DNA of 64,000 bases, from positions 51,416 through 115,415 of the forward strand of contig JAHEFR010000003.1 in assembly GCA_024640085.1 (NCBI GenBank), written 5' to 3'. Shown here one piece after another: positions 18,341-27,316 of this stretch. The notes below the pieces were generated by a model. The model did not search any database. It saw only the letters and a list, made by a program, of their open reading frames with translations, and was not told where the DNA came from. Source of the DNA: Gammaproteobacteria bacterium (GTDB lineage Bacteria; Pseudomonadota; Gammaproteobacteria; Steroidobacterales; XN24). The translations under genes were made by a program, and so were the position numbers. Position 1 is the first letter of the stretch, and each line of letters opens with the position of its first letter.

Positions 18341-19060
18341 TTACACCACATCCACCTGTACTCTCACTCTATCCCGGGGTTCTATCCCTGCGGGGGTGAC
18401 TTCGCACCGGATCCCGCACATGTGGACGCCTGATCGGGCCGCGACGGACAGGGCGCGGGCGTAAGCGGGATGGATCTCCTCCGCGGGACGGACGACGTCC
18501 ACGTCACGCCTCTGAACGCAGAAACACAGGGCTGCCCGAAACCCGCGTTCTGTAAGCGTGACCAGATTTTCAAGGTGGCGGACAGCCCGGTCGCTGACCG
18601 CATCCGGGAACAGGGCCACGCCCTCCTCGACCGCGGCGGTCACGTTCTTGACCTCCAGGTAGCAATCCGGTCCCCCGTCGGCGGCCTGCAACAGGAAGTC
18701 GATCCTGCAACGGAGATCCGGCACGGCCACCTCCCGGCGCCACTTACGGGGCCTCGGCAGGTTCTCGAGTTTGTTCCGCTCCAGCGCTTCCTCGACCAGT
18801 GTGTTGGTGCGCGCCGTGTTGATACCGACGATGACGCCGGGAGCCGCCTCGACCAGTTCCCAGGTGTGCCGGTATCGCCGCCGGGGATTGTCAGATTCGG
18901 ACAGCCAGATTCGGGACCCCGGCACCATGCACCCGAGCATGGCGCCGGTGTTCGGACAGTGAGCGGTAATCTCCTGTCCGTCGTCCAGCCTGACGTCGGC
19001 AAGAAAGCGCTTGTACCGCCGGATAAGGCGGCCCGAAAGCAGGGGCACCGGGAATTTCAA
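18341..19060 (-). CDS. sfsA: SfsA family protein
   Basis: 239 residues starting at TTG (MKFPVPLLSGRLIRRYKRFL), preceded by GGGAGG. The family signatures HCPNTGAMLGCMVPGS, VGINTARTNTLVEEAL, CRIDFLLQ and YLEVKNVTAA are all present, and the length is typical. SfsA was described as a sugar fermentation stimulation protein and has a predicted nuclease-like fold with possible DNA binding; its biochemical role is uncertain. It is divergent from the small periplasmic gene at 19175. Confidence 0.95.
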   Translation of the reverse strand: MKFPVPLLSGRLIRRYKRFLADVRLDDGQEITAHCPNTGAMLGCMVPGSRIWLSESDNPRRRYRHTWELVEAAPGVIVGINTARTNTLVEEALERNKLENLPRPRKWRREVAVPDLRCRIDFLLQAADGGPDCYLEVKNVTAAVEEGVALFPDAVSDRAVRHLENLVTLTERGFRAALCFCVQRRDVDVVRPAEEIHPAYARALSVAARSGVHMCGIRCEVTPAGIEPRDRVRVQVDVV

Positions 19061-19115
19061 GGCAGACTGCGCCTCCCCCTCGGCGGCCCGGAAGGCAAAA
19101 ACGCGACCCAGTGGG

Positions 19116-19145
19116 CTGACAAAGGGGCCGTGCCGTTGTTATAGT
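19116..19145 (+). promoter_or_regulatory. Predicted sigma-70 promoter of the 100-aa periplasmic gene
   Basis: CTGACA (19116-19121, five of six matches to TTGACA), an 18-bp spacer, then TATAGT (19140-19145, five of six matches to TATAAT). This would start transcription about 20 bp before the ATG at 19175, which has a GGAG ribosome binding site. Confidence 0.6.
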
Positions 19146-19174
19146 CGGCTCGATCGTCGCCGGAGATTTTCAGT

Positions 19175-19477
19175 ATGGTCATGAAGTTAGCCGCAATTTC
19201 TCTCGCTGTTTTGATCACCACGGGCGCTGTCTACGCGGACACGCTCATCATCGACAAAATGGACAGCACCCAGGGAGAGCGATCAGATCGTCCCGCCCGG
19301 GGTGCCACCATGACTAGGGTGGAAAGCAGTTTCGGCACGCCCATTTCAAAGCAGCCCGCAGTGGGTGATCCGCCGATCGCAAGCTGGGAGTATCAGGATT
19401 TTACGGTCTATTTCGAGTATGACCGGGTCCTGCACAGCGTGAACAAGCCGACAGCCAGCGCGCCCGCAAAGGAATAG
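19175..19477 (+). CDS. Small exported protein of unknown function (100 aa)
   Basis: Signal peptide of about 21 residues (LAAISLAVLITTGAVYA), mature part about 79 residues. The segment GATMTRVESSFGTPISKQPA followed by PPIASWEYQDFTVYFEYDRV has the pattern 'thresholded by Met-Arg-Val ... Gly-x-Pro ... W-Y-x-D-F-x-V-Y-F-E' seen in small BamE/SmpA-like periplasmic proteins, but there is no lipobox. It has its own promoter and a strong terminator, so it is a single-gene unit between sfsA and mfd. The function is unknown. Confidence 0.8.
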   Translation: MVMKLAAISLAVLITTGAVYADTLIIDKMDSTQGERSDRPARGATMTRVESSFGTPISKQPAVGDPPIASWEYQDFTVYFEYDRVLHSVNKPTASAPAKE

Positions 19478-19508
19478 ACCCTCCTAACACACTGATTTTT
19501 CAGTTAAT

Positions 19509-19550
19509 ACGGGGTCCGTCGTCCGCAAGCGACGGACCCCGTGCGCATTT
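19509..19550 (+). terminator. Rho-independent terminator after the 100-aa gene
   Basis: A 13-bp perfect stem (19509-19521 with 19530-19542; ACGGGGTCCGTCG and its complement) with an 8-nt loop lies 31 bp after the stop codon. It is followed by GCGCATTT, a weak T-tract on the plus strand. Confidence 0.75.
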
Positions 19551-19590
19551 CTGGCGGTACTCGTCGACCCCATGGCGCGACGACGCGCTG

Positions 19591-19599
19591 TGCAATAAT
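19591..19599 (+). promoter_or_regulatory. Possible extended -10 promoter of mfd
   Basis: TGCAATAAT is an extended -10 type element (TGn followed by AATAAT) 27 bp before the mfd start. No -35 box is visible. The mfd leader would be about 20 nt and lacks a clear Shine-Dalgarno sequence. Confidence 0.35.
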
Positions 19600-19625
19600 C
19601 GCCGTTTTGACTGCCCCTTCCGCCC

Positions 19626-22600
19626 ATGTCCGAGCTCGCGCCATTGTTGAAGCTCCCCCCATTGCCGGCAACCGGGCACGCCGGCTGGGGACAGCTCTAT
19701 GGCAGCGCTCTGGCCCTCGCGGTCGCCGAAATGGCGGCCCGGCAGAGCGGCCCGGTGATCGTTGTCACCGCGGATCCCCAGTCAGCGGACCGGCTGAAGG
19801 ACGAGGTCCACTTCTTCGCGGCCGCGGATCTCGAGGTTCTGCTGTTACCCGACACCGAGGCCCTGCCTTACGACGCCTTCTCGCCCCATCCGGACATCAC
19901 GTCCCAGCGACTCCGGACCTTGAGTCGGCTGCCCGATCTCTCCCGGGGTGTGGTCATCGTCGCTCTGCCGACGCTCATGCAGCGACTGCCGCCGGCCCGC
20001 TGGGTGCTGGGCAGCAGCCTGGATCTGGCAGTGGGGGACCGCCTGGATAGCGATGCATTCCGCGGTAGGATGGCGGCCGCTGGTTACGCCACGGTGACCC
20101 AGGTGAGCGAGCACGGCGAGTTCGCGATCAGGGGCTCCATCGTCGATATCTTCCCCATGGGCTCCGACCGACCGTACCGGATCGACCTGTTCGACAACGA
20201 GATCGAATCCATCCGGTATTTCGATCCGGACAACCAGCGCTCCGCCGGGCGCGTCGAACGCGCCTCCGTGCTACCTGCCCGGGAGTTCCCATTTACCGCC
20301 GATGCCATCGACGCATTCAGGGAGCGATTTCGCCTGGCGTTCCCCATCGACCTCAGTCGGGTCGGGGTCTATGGCGAGGTCTCCGAGGGTATCGCCCCTG
20401 GCGGCATCGAGTTCTACCTGCCCCTGTTCTTCGATCACCTCGATACGCTGGCCGGCTATCTGCCCGAGACATGCAGTGTGGTCACGACGACCGACGTGGG
20501 GCCCGGCGCGCAGCAGGCGTGGGAGGAAGTCCTGGCCCGTTACGAGCAGCTACGACATGACCTGCAGCACCCACGACTGGCGCCGGAAACCCTCTACACC
20601 ACACCCGCCGACGTGGCCGCCTTCCTTGCCGACCGGCCGTCTGTGGAAATGGGCGGGTTCGAGGTCGGCGCGGACGGCTGGAATGCTGGTACCGCCACCC
20701 TGCCCCCGGTGCGGATCGCGACCCGGCCGGGCCAACCCGCGGGCCTGCTGGAATCGTTCCTCGGCGACTTTCCGGGTCGCGTCCTGTTCACGGCGGAATC
20801 GCCAGGCCGCCGGGAGATGCTCGGACAGCTGCTGGCTGATCACGATCTCTCTGTACGAGCGTACGAGAGCTGGCGGGGATTCGTGGCGGGCGACGAGCGA
20901 CTGGGCCTGACCATCGCGCCTATCGAGCAGGGATTCCGCATGTCGTCCGCCGGCGTCGCCCTGGTGCCGGAGGCGGACCTCCTGGGGGAGCGGGGTCGCC
21001 AGCGGCGGCGACGGCGCCGCCTGCGGGACCCGGCGGTCCTGATCAATCAGCTCAGCGACCTGGACGTGGGCGCGCCGGTGGTCCACGAGGAGTACGGGGT
21101 CGGTCGCTTTCTGGGACTGGAGTCGCTCACCGCCGGCGGTCACGCTGGCGAGTTCCTAGCCCTGGAATACGCCGGGGGCGACAAGCTCTATGTGCCGGTC
21201 CAGTCTCTGGAACGGATCACCCGCTATACCGGTGCCTCCCCTGAGACCGCGCCCCTGCATCGGCTGGGCAGCGACCAGTGGGCCCGGGCACGCCGGCGGG
21301 CCGCCAGGCGGGCGCGGGATGTGGCCGCGGAACTGCTCGACATCTATGCACGCCGAGCCGCCCGCCCAGGCACGCAGTTCCATTACAGCGAGCCGGACTA
21401 CCGGGCGTTCTGCGAGGGCTTCCCTTTCGAGGAGACACCCGACCAGGCGGAGACCATCGACGCGGTCCTGGACGATCTCCGCGCCCCCCGTCCGATGGAC
21501 CGGGTCGTCTGCGGCGATGTCGGTTTCGGCAAGACCGAGGTCGCCTTGCGAGCTGCGTTCGCGGCGGTCCAGGGAGGCAAGCAGGTCGCGGTCCTGGTGC
21601 CCACGACGTTGCTGGCGCAGCAGCACTTCCAGGTATTCGCCGATCGCTTCGCGGACTGGCCCGTGAAGATCGAGGCCCTGTCCCGTTTCCGCACCGGGAA
21701 GCAGGCCGGTGAAATTCTGACCGGGCTGGCCGCTGGCACGGTGGACATCGCGATCGGCACCCACCGACTGCTACAGAAGGACGTGTCCTTCGCCAGACTC
21801 GGGCTGGTGGTCATCGACGAGGAGCACAGATTCGGCGTGCGTCACAAGGAGCGGATGAGGGAACTGCGGGCCGAGGTTGACATGCTGACACTGACCGCTA
21901 CGCCGATCCCTCGGACCCTCAATATGGCCATGGGCGGGCTGCGCGACCTGTCGCTGATCACCACGCCACCCTCCGAGCGACTGGCGGTCAAGACCTTCGT
22001 CACCGAATGGAGAGACGCTGTCATCCGCGAAGCCTGCCTCCGGGAGATACGCCGCGGTGGGCAGATCTACCTGCTTCACAACCGGGTCGAAACCATCGAC
22101 AACATGGCCGAGCGGATCGGGGAACTTGTGCCGGAGGCTCGCGTCCGGATCGCCCATGGCCAGATGAACGAGCGTGACCTGGAACAGATCATGCTCGACT
22201 TCTATCACCGTAGGTTCAACCTGCTCGTCTGCACCACCATCATCGAGAGTGGTCTGGACGTACCCACGGCCAACACCATCATCATCGATCGGGCCGATCG
22301 CCTTGGGCTCGCGCAACTCCATCAGCTCCGGGGACGCGTTGGCCGGTCACATCATCGTGCCTATGCCTACCTGGTGATACCGCCCCGACAGGCGGTCACC
22401 CCGGACGCGGTGAAACGCCTCGAAGCAATCGAGTCCCTCGAGGAACTCGGCGCCGGCTTTATGCTGGCAACCCACGACTTGGAAATCCGCGGCGCGGGAG
22501 AGCTGCTCGGCGACGAGCAGAGTGGGCAGATCCACGAGGTGGGTTTTGCCCTGTACGCCGATATGCTGGAACGAGCGGTGCGGGCGCTGAAATCGGGCGA

Positions 22601-23078
22601 GGAGCCCGATCTGGACCGTCCACTTCACTGCGGTACCGAAGTAGAGATGGGCGTGACCGCCCTGCTGCCCGAGGACTTCATCCCCGATGTCCACACGCGG
22701 CTGGTACTGTACAAGCGGATCGCGTCCGCCCAGGACAGTGACGCCCTGCGTGACCTGCAGGTCGAACTCATCGACCGTTTCGGCCTGTTGCCCGAGCCGG
22801 CCAGGACCCTGTTCCGGGTGGCCGAAATCAAGCTGCGGGCGTCGGCGCTGGCCGCGCGGCGGGTCGAAGCAGGCGCGAGAGGTGGTCACATACTCTTCTC
22901 CGACGAGACATCCGTGGAGCCGATAACGGTCATCCGGATGATCCAGGAGGGCGCCAGACGTATCAAACTGGAGGGCCAACATAAGTTACGATTCAGCCTC
23001 GACCTGACCGAAACGGAGACGCGATTCCGCCATGTCCATTCCCTCCTGGATCAGCTCGGCGCGCCCGGCTTGCGCTGA
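19626..23078 (+). CDS. mfd: Transcription-repair coupling factor
   Basis: 1150 residues, the usual Mfd length. It recognises RNA polymerase stalled at DNA damage, removes it with its translocase and recruits UvrA. The N-terminal UvrB-like region is followed by the RNA polymerase interaction domain (VHEEYGVGRFLGLESL, near 490). The RecG-like helicase domain has Walker A GDVGFGKTE and the DEEH box VVIDEEHRFGVRHKER, then QLRGRVGRSHHRAYAY. A C-terminal TRCF domain closes the protein. It sits next to the CsiV-like gene, as in several gammaproteobacteria. Confidence 0.98.
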   Translation: MSELAPLLKLPPLPATGHAGWGQLYGSALALAVAEMAARQSGPVIVVTADPQSADRLKDEVHFFAAADLEVLLLPDTEALPYDAFSPHPDITSQRLRTLSRLPDLSRGVVIVALPTLMQRLPPARWVLGSSLDLAVGDRLDSDAFRGRMAAAGYATVTQVSEHGEFAIRGSIVDIFPMGSDRPYRIDLFDNEIESIRYFDPDNQRSAGRVERASVLPAREFPFTADAIDAFRERFRLAFPIDLSRVGVYGEVSEGIAPGGIEFYLPLFFDHLDTLAGYLPETCSVVTTTDVGPGAQQAWEEVLARYEQLRHDLQHPRLAPETLYTTPADVAAFLADRPSVEMGGFEVGADGWNAGTATLPPVRIATRPGQPAGLLESFLGDFPGRVLFTAESPGRREMLGQLLADHDLSVRAYESWRGFVAGDERLGLTIAPIEQGFRMSSAGVALVPEADLLGERGRQRRRRRRLRDPAVLINQLSDLDVGAPVVHEEYGVGRFLGLESLTAGGHAGEFLALEYAGGDKLYVPVQSLERITRYTGASPETAPLHRLGSDQWARARRRAARRARDVAAELLDIYARRAARPGTQFHYSEPDYRAFCEGFPFEETPDQAETIDAVLDDLRAPRPMDRVVCGDVGFGKTEVALRAAFAAVQGGKQVAVLVPTTLLAQQHFQVFADRFADWPVKIEALSRFRTGKQAGEILTGLAAGTVDIAIGTHRLLQKDVSFARLGLVVIDEEHRFGVRHKERMRELRAEVDMLTLTATPIPRTLNMAMGGLRDLSLITTPPSERLAVKTFVTEWRDAVIREACLREIRRGGQIYLLHNRVETIDNMAERIGELVPEARVRIAHGQMNERDLEQIMLDFYHRRFNLLVCTTIIESGLDVPTANTIIIDRADRLGLAQLHQLRGRVGRSHHRAYAYLVIPPRQAVTPDAVKRLEAIESLEELGAGFMLATHDLEIRGAGELLGDEQSGQIHEVGFALYADMLERAVRALKSGEEPDLDRPLHCGTEVEMGVTALLPEDFIPDVHTRLVLYKRIASAQDSDALRDLQVELIDRFGLLPEPARTLFRVAEIKLRASALAARRVEAGARGGHILFSDETSVEPITVIRMIQEGARRIKLEGQHKLRFSLDLTETETRFRHVHSLLDQLGAPGLR

Positions 23079-23091
23079 GCCGGCGTCGGAC

Positions 23092-23976
23092 GTGCCCCGG
23101 CTGAAATGCCTGGGAGGTGTCCTGGTGGCCGTGGGTATGGTGACGGCGTCGGTCCTCGGGTGCATCGCAGCAGCTGTGGCCCAGGAACCCCTCCCCCCGA
23201 CGGCGGCGGAGGGTTTCCAGCTCTATCGGGTCGAGGTGATCATCTTTGAACAGCTGCAACCCCAGCGCCGGCCTGAGGATCCCGGACCGCCGCCATTGCC
23301 GCCGCGACCAGCGGAGGAAGACACAGTCATCCCGGGGATCTTCGTGGAACAGGCGCGGCCCCTGCCCCAGACGGCGCCGCCCGAACCCGAACTTCCCGCC
23401 GAGCGCCTGGTCGAGGAGATGGAGCCGGAGCCGTTATTTTTCGAGCCAGTCGACATGCAGGACCTCGCGGACGTGGCCCGCAGCCTCGGAAGGCGACAGG
23501 GATACAAGGTGCTTGCCCGGGAAGCGTGGCGGCAGCCGGGCTTCCCCCAGGAGCAGTCTCGGCCCGTGGATCTGGAGACGGTAGCCCGATTGCGCAGCCT
23601 GATGGCCGAGGCCGCCGATGGCGATCTATCGCGCCCACCGCCCGGCTCGGGAATGCAGAGCGAAACGCGTCCGGCGGCGCCCTCAACCGGCGCGGTCGTG
23701 CCCCCGGGTGAAGGCCCCCTGGAGGCGACCGCCACGCTATGGCTGGGACGCTACCTGCACCTGAAGATAGAGGCGGAGTCGGTCACGGAAGCGGGGGTGG
23801 GTCGCCTTGCAGAGAGTCGCCGAATGCGCAGCGGCGAAGTGCATTATTTCGACTCCCCCAGGCTCGGAGCCATCGCGATCGTCGTGCCCGAAGACACGCC
23901 AGCAGGGCCCGGGGAGGAGCCCGGTGCAGCCGAGGAAACATCCGATGCCGCCCGGCCCGGTGCGGGATCATTCTGA
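23092..23976 (+). CDS. CsiV-family periplasmic protein
   Basis: The GTG at 23092, 13 bp after the mfd stop, gives 294 residues and a clean signal peptide (LGGVLVAVGMVTASVLG...AVAQ). An ATG at 23032 inside mfd is an alternative. Family features: YRVEVIIFEQ after the signal, LGRRQGYKVLAREAWRQPG in the middle, and WLGRYLHLKIE with RRMRSGEVHYFDSPRLG near the end. CsiV in Vibrio binds peptidoglycan and acts with LpoA/PBP1a; adjacency to mfd is typical. The region at about residues 50-110 is rich in Pro and Glu and looks disordered. The C-terminus overlaps the convergent PAS-GGDEF gene by 9 bp. Confidence 0.8.
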   Translation: MPRLKCLGGVLVAVGMVTASVLGCIAAAVAQEPLPPTAAEGFQLYRVEVIIFEQLQPQRRPEDPGPPPLPPRPAEEDTVIPGIFVEQARPLPQTAPPEPELPAERLVEEMEPEPLFFEPVDMQDLADVARSLGRRQGYKVLAREAWRQPGFPQEQSRPVDLETVARLRSLMAEAADGDLSRPPPGSGMQSETRPAAPSTGAVVPPGEGPLEATATLWLGRYLHLKIEAESVTEAGVGRLAESRRMRSGEVHYFDSPRLGAIAIVVPEDTPAGPGEEPGAAEETSDAARPGAGSF

Positions 23977-24897
23977 GGCGCTGTTTCCGCCGGCCGCTTT
24001 GGCACGACTCAGGGCCGCGTCACAGGCGAACAACAGCTCATTCAGGTCCGCACCGTGATCCGGAATCATGGTCGCGACGCCACAGCTCGCCGTGACATAC
24101 CGTCCGCCGGGGGACCGCGGATGGTGGATGCTCAGATCCCGCACCCGCTTGCATATCTCACCGGCGAATATGACGGCGGGTCCGGCTTCCATACCGCTGG
24201 CAAAACATCCGAATCGCTGGCCCTCGTAACGGGCGACAACGTCACCGCCCCGCCTGAATGAGCCACGGATCGCCCGGGCCACCATGCGCAGGCAGGAATC
24301 TCCCGCCTTACGGCCGAAGGTCTCGTTGTAGATGTCGAAGAAATCCAGGTCGAAGAGGAACATCGTGACGCTGCGCTGTTCGCGCTGGCAGATCGCCCAT
24401 TCCCGATTGAGCAGATTGTCGAAGAACACGCGGCTCTTCAGCCCGGTCAGGCGATCCTCAGGGGATTCATTCCGCGCATTCTCCAGCGCCTTGCGCTGAT
24501 TCTTGAGCCTGTCCTGGAGGTCGCGGATGTCGCCCACGTCCCGCGCGATCCCCACCCACCAGGCCAGCTCTCCGCCATCCTCCACTGGCACCAGTCGGAG
24601 CTGGTTCCAGAATAATTCGCCATTCTTGCGGTAGTTTCGCAACAAGACTTCGCATGGACGCCCGCTGGCGACGGCGTCGCGCATCTCGTTTACCGCCCGC
24701 TGGCGCCGGTCATCACCCTGGAGTCGCGACAGCCCGCCGGCCGCCAGTTCCCCGGCGGTGTAGCCGCTGATCTGCTCGAAGGCCGGGTTGACGAACACCA
24801 CCGGCATCCCTTCCCTCCCCGCGTCGACCACGACTACGCCATCCCGGGTGGACTCGACGATGGCTTGCAGAAGGCTGTTCTTGAGACGCTTGAGCAA
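23968..24897 (-). CDS. PAS (LOV-like) and degenerate GGDEF domain protein
   Basis: 309 residues. The PAS domain (about 10-125) has LOV-like segments: NPAFEQISGYTAGEL, LLRNYRKNGELFWNQLRLVP and WWVGIARDVGDI. The photoactive Cys of LOV proteins is not present (AGGLSRLQ, Leu56 at its place). After a short linker helix the GGDEF domain (about 148-300) keeps DRLTGLKSRVFFD and the metal-binding FDLDFFDIYN. The active-site GG(D/E)EF motif has become EGQRF (225-229), so diguanylate cyclase activity is unlikely. It may act as a c-di-GMP or GTP receptor or a protein-binding module. TTG start with GAGGGG upstream. Confidence 0.85.
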   Translation of the reverse strand: MLKRLKNSLLQAIVESTRDGVVVVDAGREGMPVVFVNPAFEQISGYTAGELAAGGLSRLQGDDRRQRAVNEMRDAVASGRPCEVLLRNYRKNGELFWNQLRLVPVEDGGELAWWVGIARDVGDIRDLQDRLKNQRKALENARNESPEDRLTGLKSRVFFDNLLNREWAICQREQRSVTMFLFDLDFFDIYNETFGRKAGDSCLRMVARAIRGSFRRGGDVVARYEGQRFGCFASGMEAGPAVIFAGEICKRVRDLSIHHPRSPGGRYVTASCGVATMIPDHGADLNELLFACDAALSRAKAAGGNSASE

Positions 24898-24908
24898 GTG
24901 GGGGCCCC

Positions 24909-25655
24909 TCAGTCCACTGGAATCTGAAGTGAGTCAAACACGGCCCTGACCTTGTCCATGCAGGCGGCGACGTGAGCCTCGATCTGGTCGTGGATACCCC
25001 CACCACCGCAACCAGCGGCACGGTTGATCACCAGTGCACAGGTAGCGTACTCGAGCTCGAGTTCCCTGGCGATCACTGCCTCGGGCATCCCGGTCATGCC
25101 GACCATATCGCAGCCGTCCCGACGCATGCGCTCGATCTCGGCTGACGTCTCTAACCGCGGTCCCTGCGTCGCGCCGTACACGCCCCCGTCGATTATCCGG
25201 ACGCCCGACCTTTCCGCCGATCGCAGCATCAGCGAACGCACCGACTGGCTGAAGGGTTCGGCGAACTCGACGTGGACCACGGGATTTTCGAGGCTTTCGT
25301 GGATTGTGCTCGGCCGGCCCCAGGTGTAGTCGATCACCTGGTCCGGTACTGCCAGTTCTCCGGGAGCCAGGTCCGGATCGATGCCTCCGACACTGCAGAC
25401 AGCAACCACCTGTCGGACGCCGATGTGCTTGAGGGCCCACAGGTTGGCTCGATAATTGACGCGGTGCGGAGGTATGGTGTGGCCGCTACCGTGACGCGCG
25501 ATCAGGCATGCCAGCTGCCCCCCGAGGCGTCCCTCGAGCACCGGTGCGGAGGGTTCGCCGTAGGGGGTGGGGACGACGCGGCGTCGTTCGACCTGGAACT
25601 CTTTCAGGTGCGAGATGCCGGTTCCACCGACAATTCCGATGGGTACCGCACTCAC
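24909..25655 (-). CDS. S-methyl-5'-thioinosine/thioadenosine phosphorylase (MTIP/MTAP family)
   Basis: 248 residues, GTG start, overlapping the hpt stop by 4 nt. Purine nucleoside phosphorylase family: IGIVGGTGI phosphate loop, ARHGSGHTIPPHRVNYRANL, GGVYGATQGPRLET and MVGMTGMPEAVIARELELEY. The base-binding region reads VINRAAGCGG rather than the N-x-A-D of adenine-specific MTAP. This fits the thioinosine-specific enzymes found beside nagZ in Pseudomonas (PA3004), which cleave methylthioinosine to hypoxanthine. The next gene, hpt, would salvage that hypoxanthine. The specificity is inferred. Confidence 0.88.
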   Translation of the reverse strand: MSAVPIGIVGGTGISHLKEFQVERRRVVPTPYGEPSAPVLEGRLGGQLACLIARHGSGHTIPPHRVNYRANLWALKHIGVRQVVAVCSVGGIDPDLAPGELAVPDQVIDYTWGRPSTIHESLENPVVHVEFAEPFSQSVRSLMLRSAERSGVRIIDGGVYGATQGPRLETSAEIERMRRDGCDMVGMTGMPEAVIARELELEYATCALVINRAAGCGGGGIHDQIEAHVAACMDKVRAVFDSLQIPVD

Positions 25656-26227
25656 TCCCGGGGTCCCTCCTCGACCGCCAGCGCATAGATGGAGGTCAGG
25701 TTACGGAAATACTCGTGGTAGTCCATCCCGCACCCGAATACGTATCGATCCGGCACATCCAGACCCTTGAAATCCGGCCTGATGCGAGCCCTGTTCCGGT
25801 CATGACATTTTTGCACCAGGACCGCGATGCGGACTTCGCCAGCGCCTGCATCGCGACAGTAGTCGGCCACGGCGCCAAGCGTCACCCCTTCATCCAGGAT
25901 GTCATCCACGATCAGGACGCTGCGCCCCGCCAGATCGGTGCCCGGGCGTGCGCGCCATTCGAGTTCTCCGCCACGCGTGCCGCTGACGTAGCGGGTGGCG
26001 TGGACGTAGTCCAGCTGATGAGGGAAATCCAGCCTCGTGCTGAGCCAGACCGTTGGCATCATGCCACCTGTCATGACAGCGAGTAGCACCGGATCCTTGC
26101 GGCTCATCTTCTCGGCCACCCTCCTGGCCATACCGTCCAGGGCGTGCCGTACCGCCTCCGCCGGATGAATAAGATCCGCCGTGGCACGTGCTGCCGCGAT
26201 CGTGTTGACTGGATCCTGTCCGCTCAC
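25652..26227 (-). CDS. hpt: Hypoxanthine-guanine phosphoribosyltransferase
   Basis: The chosen GTG at 26227 has an excellent ribosome binding site (GAGGGGAG, 5 nt before the codon) and gives 191 residues. An ATG at 26269 would add 14 residues but has a poor site. The PRPP-binding loop VLIVDDILDEGVTL is intact, with MTGGMMPTVWLSTRL upstream and DRYVFGCGMDYHEYFRNL near the end. The enzyme makes IMP or GMP from free bases. It is coupled to the downstream MTIP-type phosphorylase, forming a purine salvage pair. Confidence 0.92.
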   Translation of the reverse strand: MSGQDPVNTIAAARATADLIHPAEAVRHALDGMARRVAEKMSRKDPVLLAVMTGGMMPTVWLSTRLDFPHQLDYVHATRYVSGTRGGELEWRARPGTDLAGRSVLIVDDILDEGVTLGAVADYCRDAGAGEVRIAVLVQKCHDRNRARIRPDFKGLDVPDRYVFGCGMDYHEYFRNLTSIYALAVEEGPRE

Positions 26228-26272
26228 GCCCACTCCCCTCGGACCGCCTTGTCCGGAAAACAAAAACATACC

Positions 26273-27316
26273 CTATCCGTCGAGTTGCAGGGGCGGCGGG
26301 TCGGTCAAATGCCGCACCCTCTCCCTGGCGTGTTGCCATTGGACCGACGCCAGCAGCGCATCGCGCTCCACGGATTTCCGGCCGTGTAGCCGGGCCAGGC
26401 GGACCTGGCTCGCCGGTTCGTTGTAGTCGCCCAAGGCGTCCAGTAACGACAACACCGCGGGTCGATCATTGCACACCAAGATCATGTCGCAGCCGGCGGC
26501 GAGAGCGGCGCGCGCCCGTGCCTCCATATCGCCTGCAACTTCGGCCGCGGCCATGGTCAGGTCGTCGGAGAAGACGGCGCCCCGGAACCCGAGCCGGCCG
26601 CGCAATTCATCGGTCAACCACCAGCGCGAGAAACTGGCGGGCGCGGCATCCACCTGCGCGTAGCGGACGTGAGCCGACATGATCGCGCCGAGCCCCTCGT
26701 TGACCAGAAAATCATACGGAGAAATGTCCTCGGCGATGTCCACATATGGTCGCCGGTCCTCTGGCAGTGCCTTGTGGGAATCGGCCGTCACCGCGCCATG
26801 ACCCGGGAAATGCTTTCCCGTCGCCGTCATGCCGGCGGCGGCCATTCCGCGTATATAACGGCGGGCCAGCGAGGACACGACGCCGGGAGAGCGATGGAAT
26901 GCCCGATCGCCGACAACGTCGCTGACACCCCGGTCCAGGTCGAGGACCGGTGCAAAGCTCATATCCACGCCTGCCGCCCGGAGTTCCGTCGCCATGATCC
27001 AGCCGAGCGTCTCCGCTGTCTCGAGGGCATCATTTGCATCGAGCTCGTAGTGGCGCCCGAGCAGGTGCACCGCCGGCAGGGCGGTGAATCCGTCTCGGAA
27101 TCGCTGTACCCGACCACCTTCCTGATCCGTGGTCACCAGCAAAGGGGGCCGGCGGACGCCGTGGATCTCGGTGGTCAGACGCCCCAGTTGCTCCACATCG
27201 ACAAAATTTCTCGTGAACAGGATCACGCCGCCGACCAGCGGATGGCGGAGGATCTCCTTCTCCTCGGCATTCAGTTCCGGGCCGTCCAGATCGAGCATCA
27301 CCGGACCCAGAGTCAC
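26273..27316 (-). CDS. nagZ: Beta-N-acetylglucosaminidase of peptidoglycan recycling
   Basis: 347 residues, glycoside hydrolase family 3, cytoplasmic (no signal peptide). The family signature GKHFPGHGAVTADSH holds the catalytic His on its mobile loop and FSDDLTM the nucleophile Asp. VTTDQEGGRVQRF near residue 65 is also typical. NagZ removes GlcNAc from anhydro-muropeptides. GTG start overlapping the stop of the YkuD gene by 4 nt, which ties the two functions together. Confidence 0.96.
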   Translation of the reverse strand: MTLGPVMLDLDGPELNAEEKEILRHPLVGGVILFTRNFVDVEQLGRLTTEIHGVRRPPLLVTTDQEGGRVQRFRDGFTALPAVHLLGRHYELDANDALETAETLGWIMATELRAAGVDMSFAPVLDLDRGVSDVVGDRAFHRSPGVVSSLARRYIRGMAAAGMTATGKHFPGHGAVTADSHKALPEDRRPYVDIAEDISPYDFLVNEGLGAIMSAHVRYAQVDAAPASFSRWWLTDELRGRLGFRGAVFSDDLTMAAAEVAGDMEARARAALAAGCDMILVCNDRPAVLSLLDALGDYNEPASQVRLARLHGRKSVERDALLASVQWQHARERVRHLTDPPPLQLDG

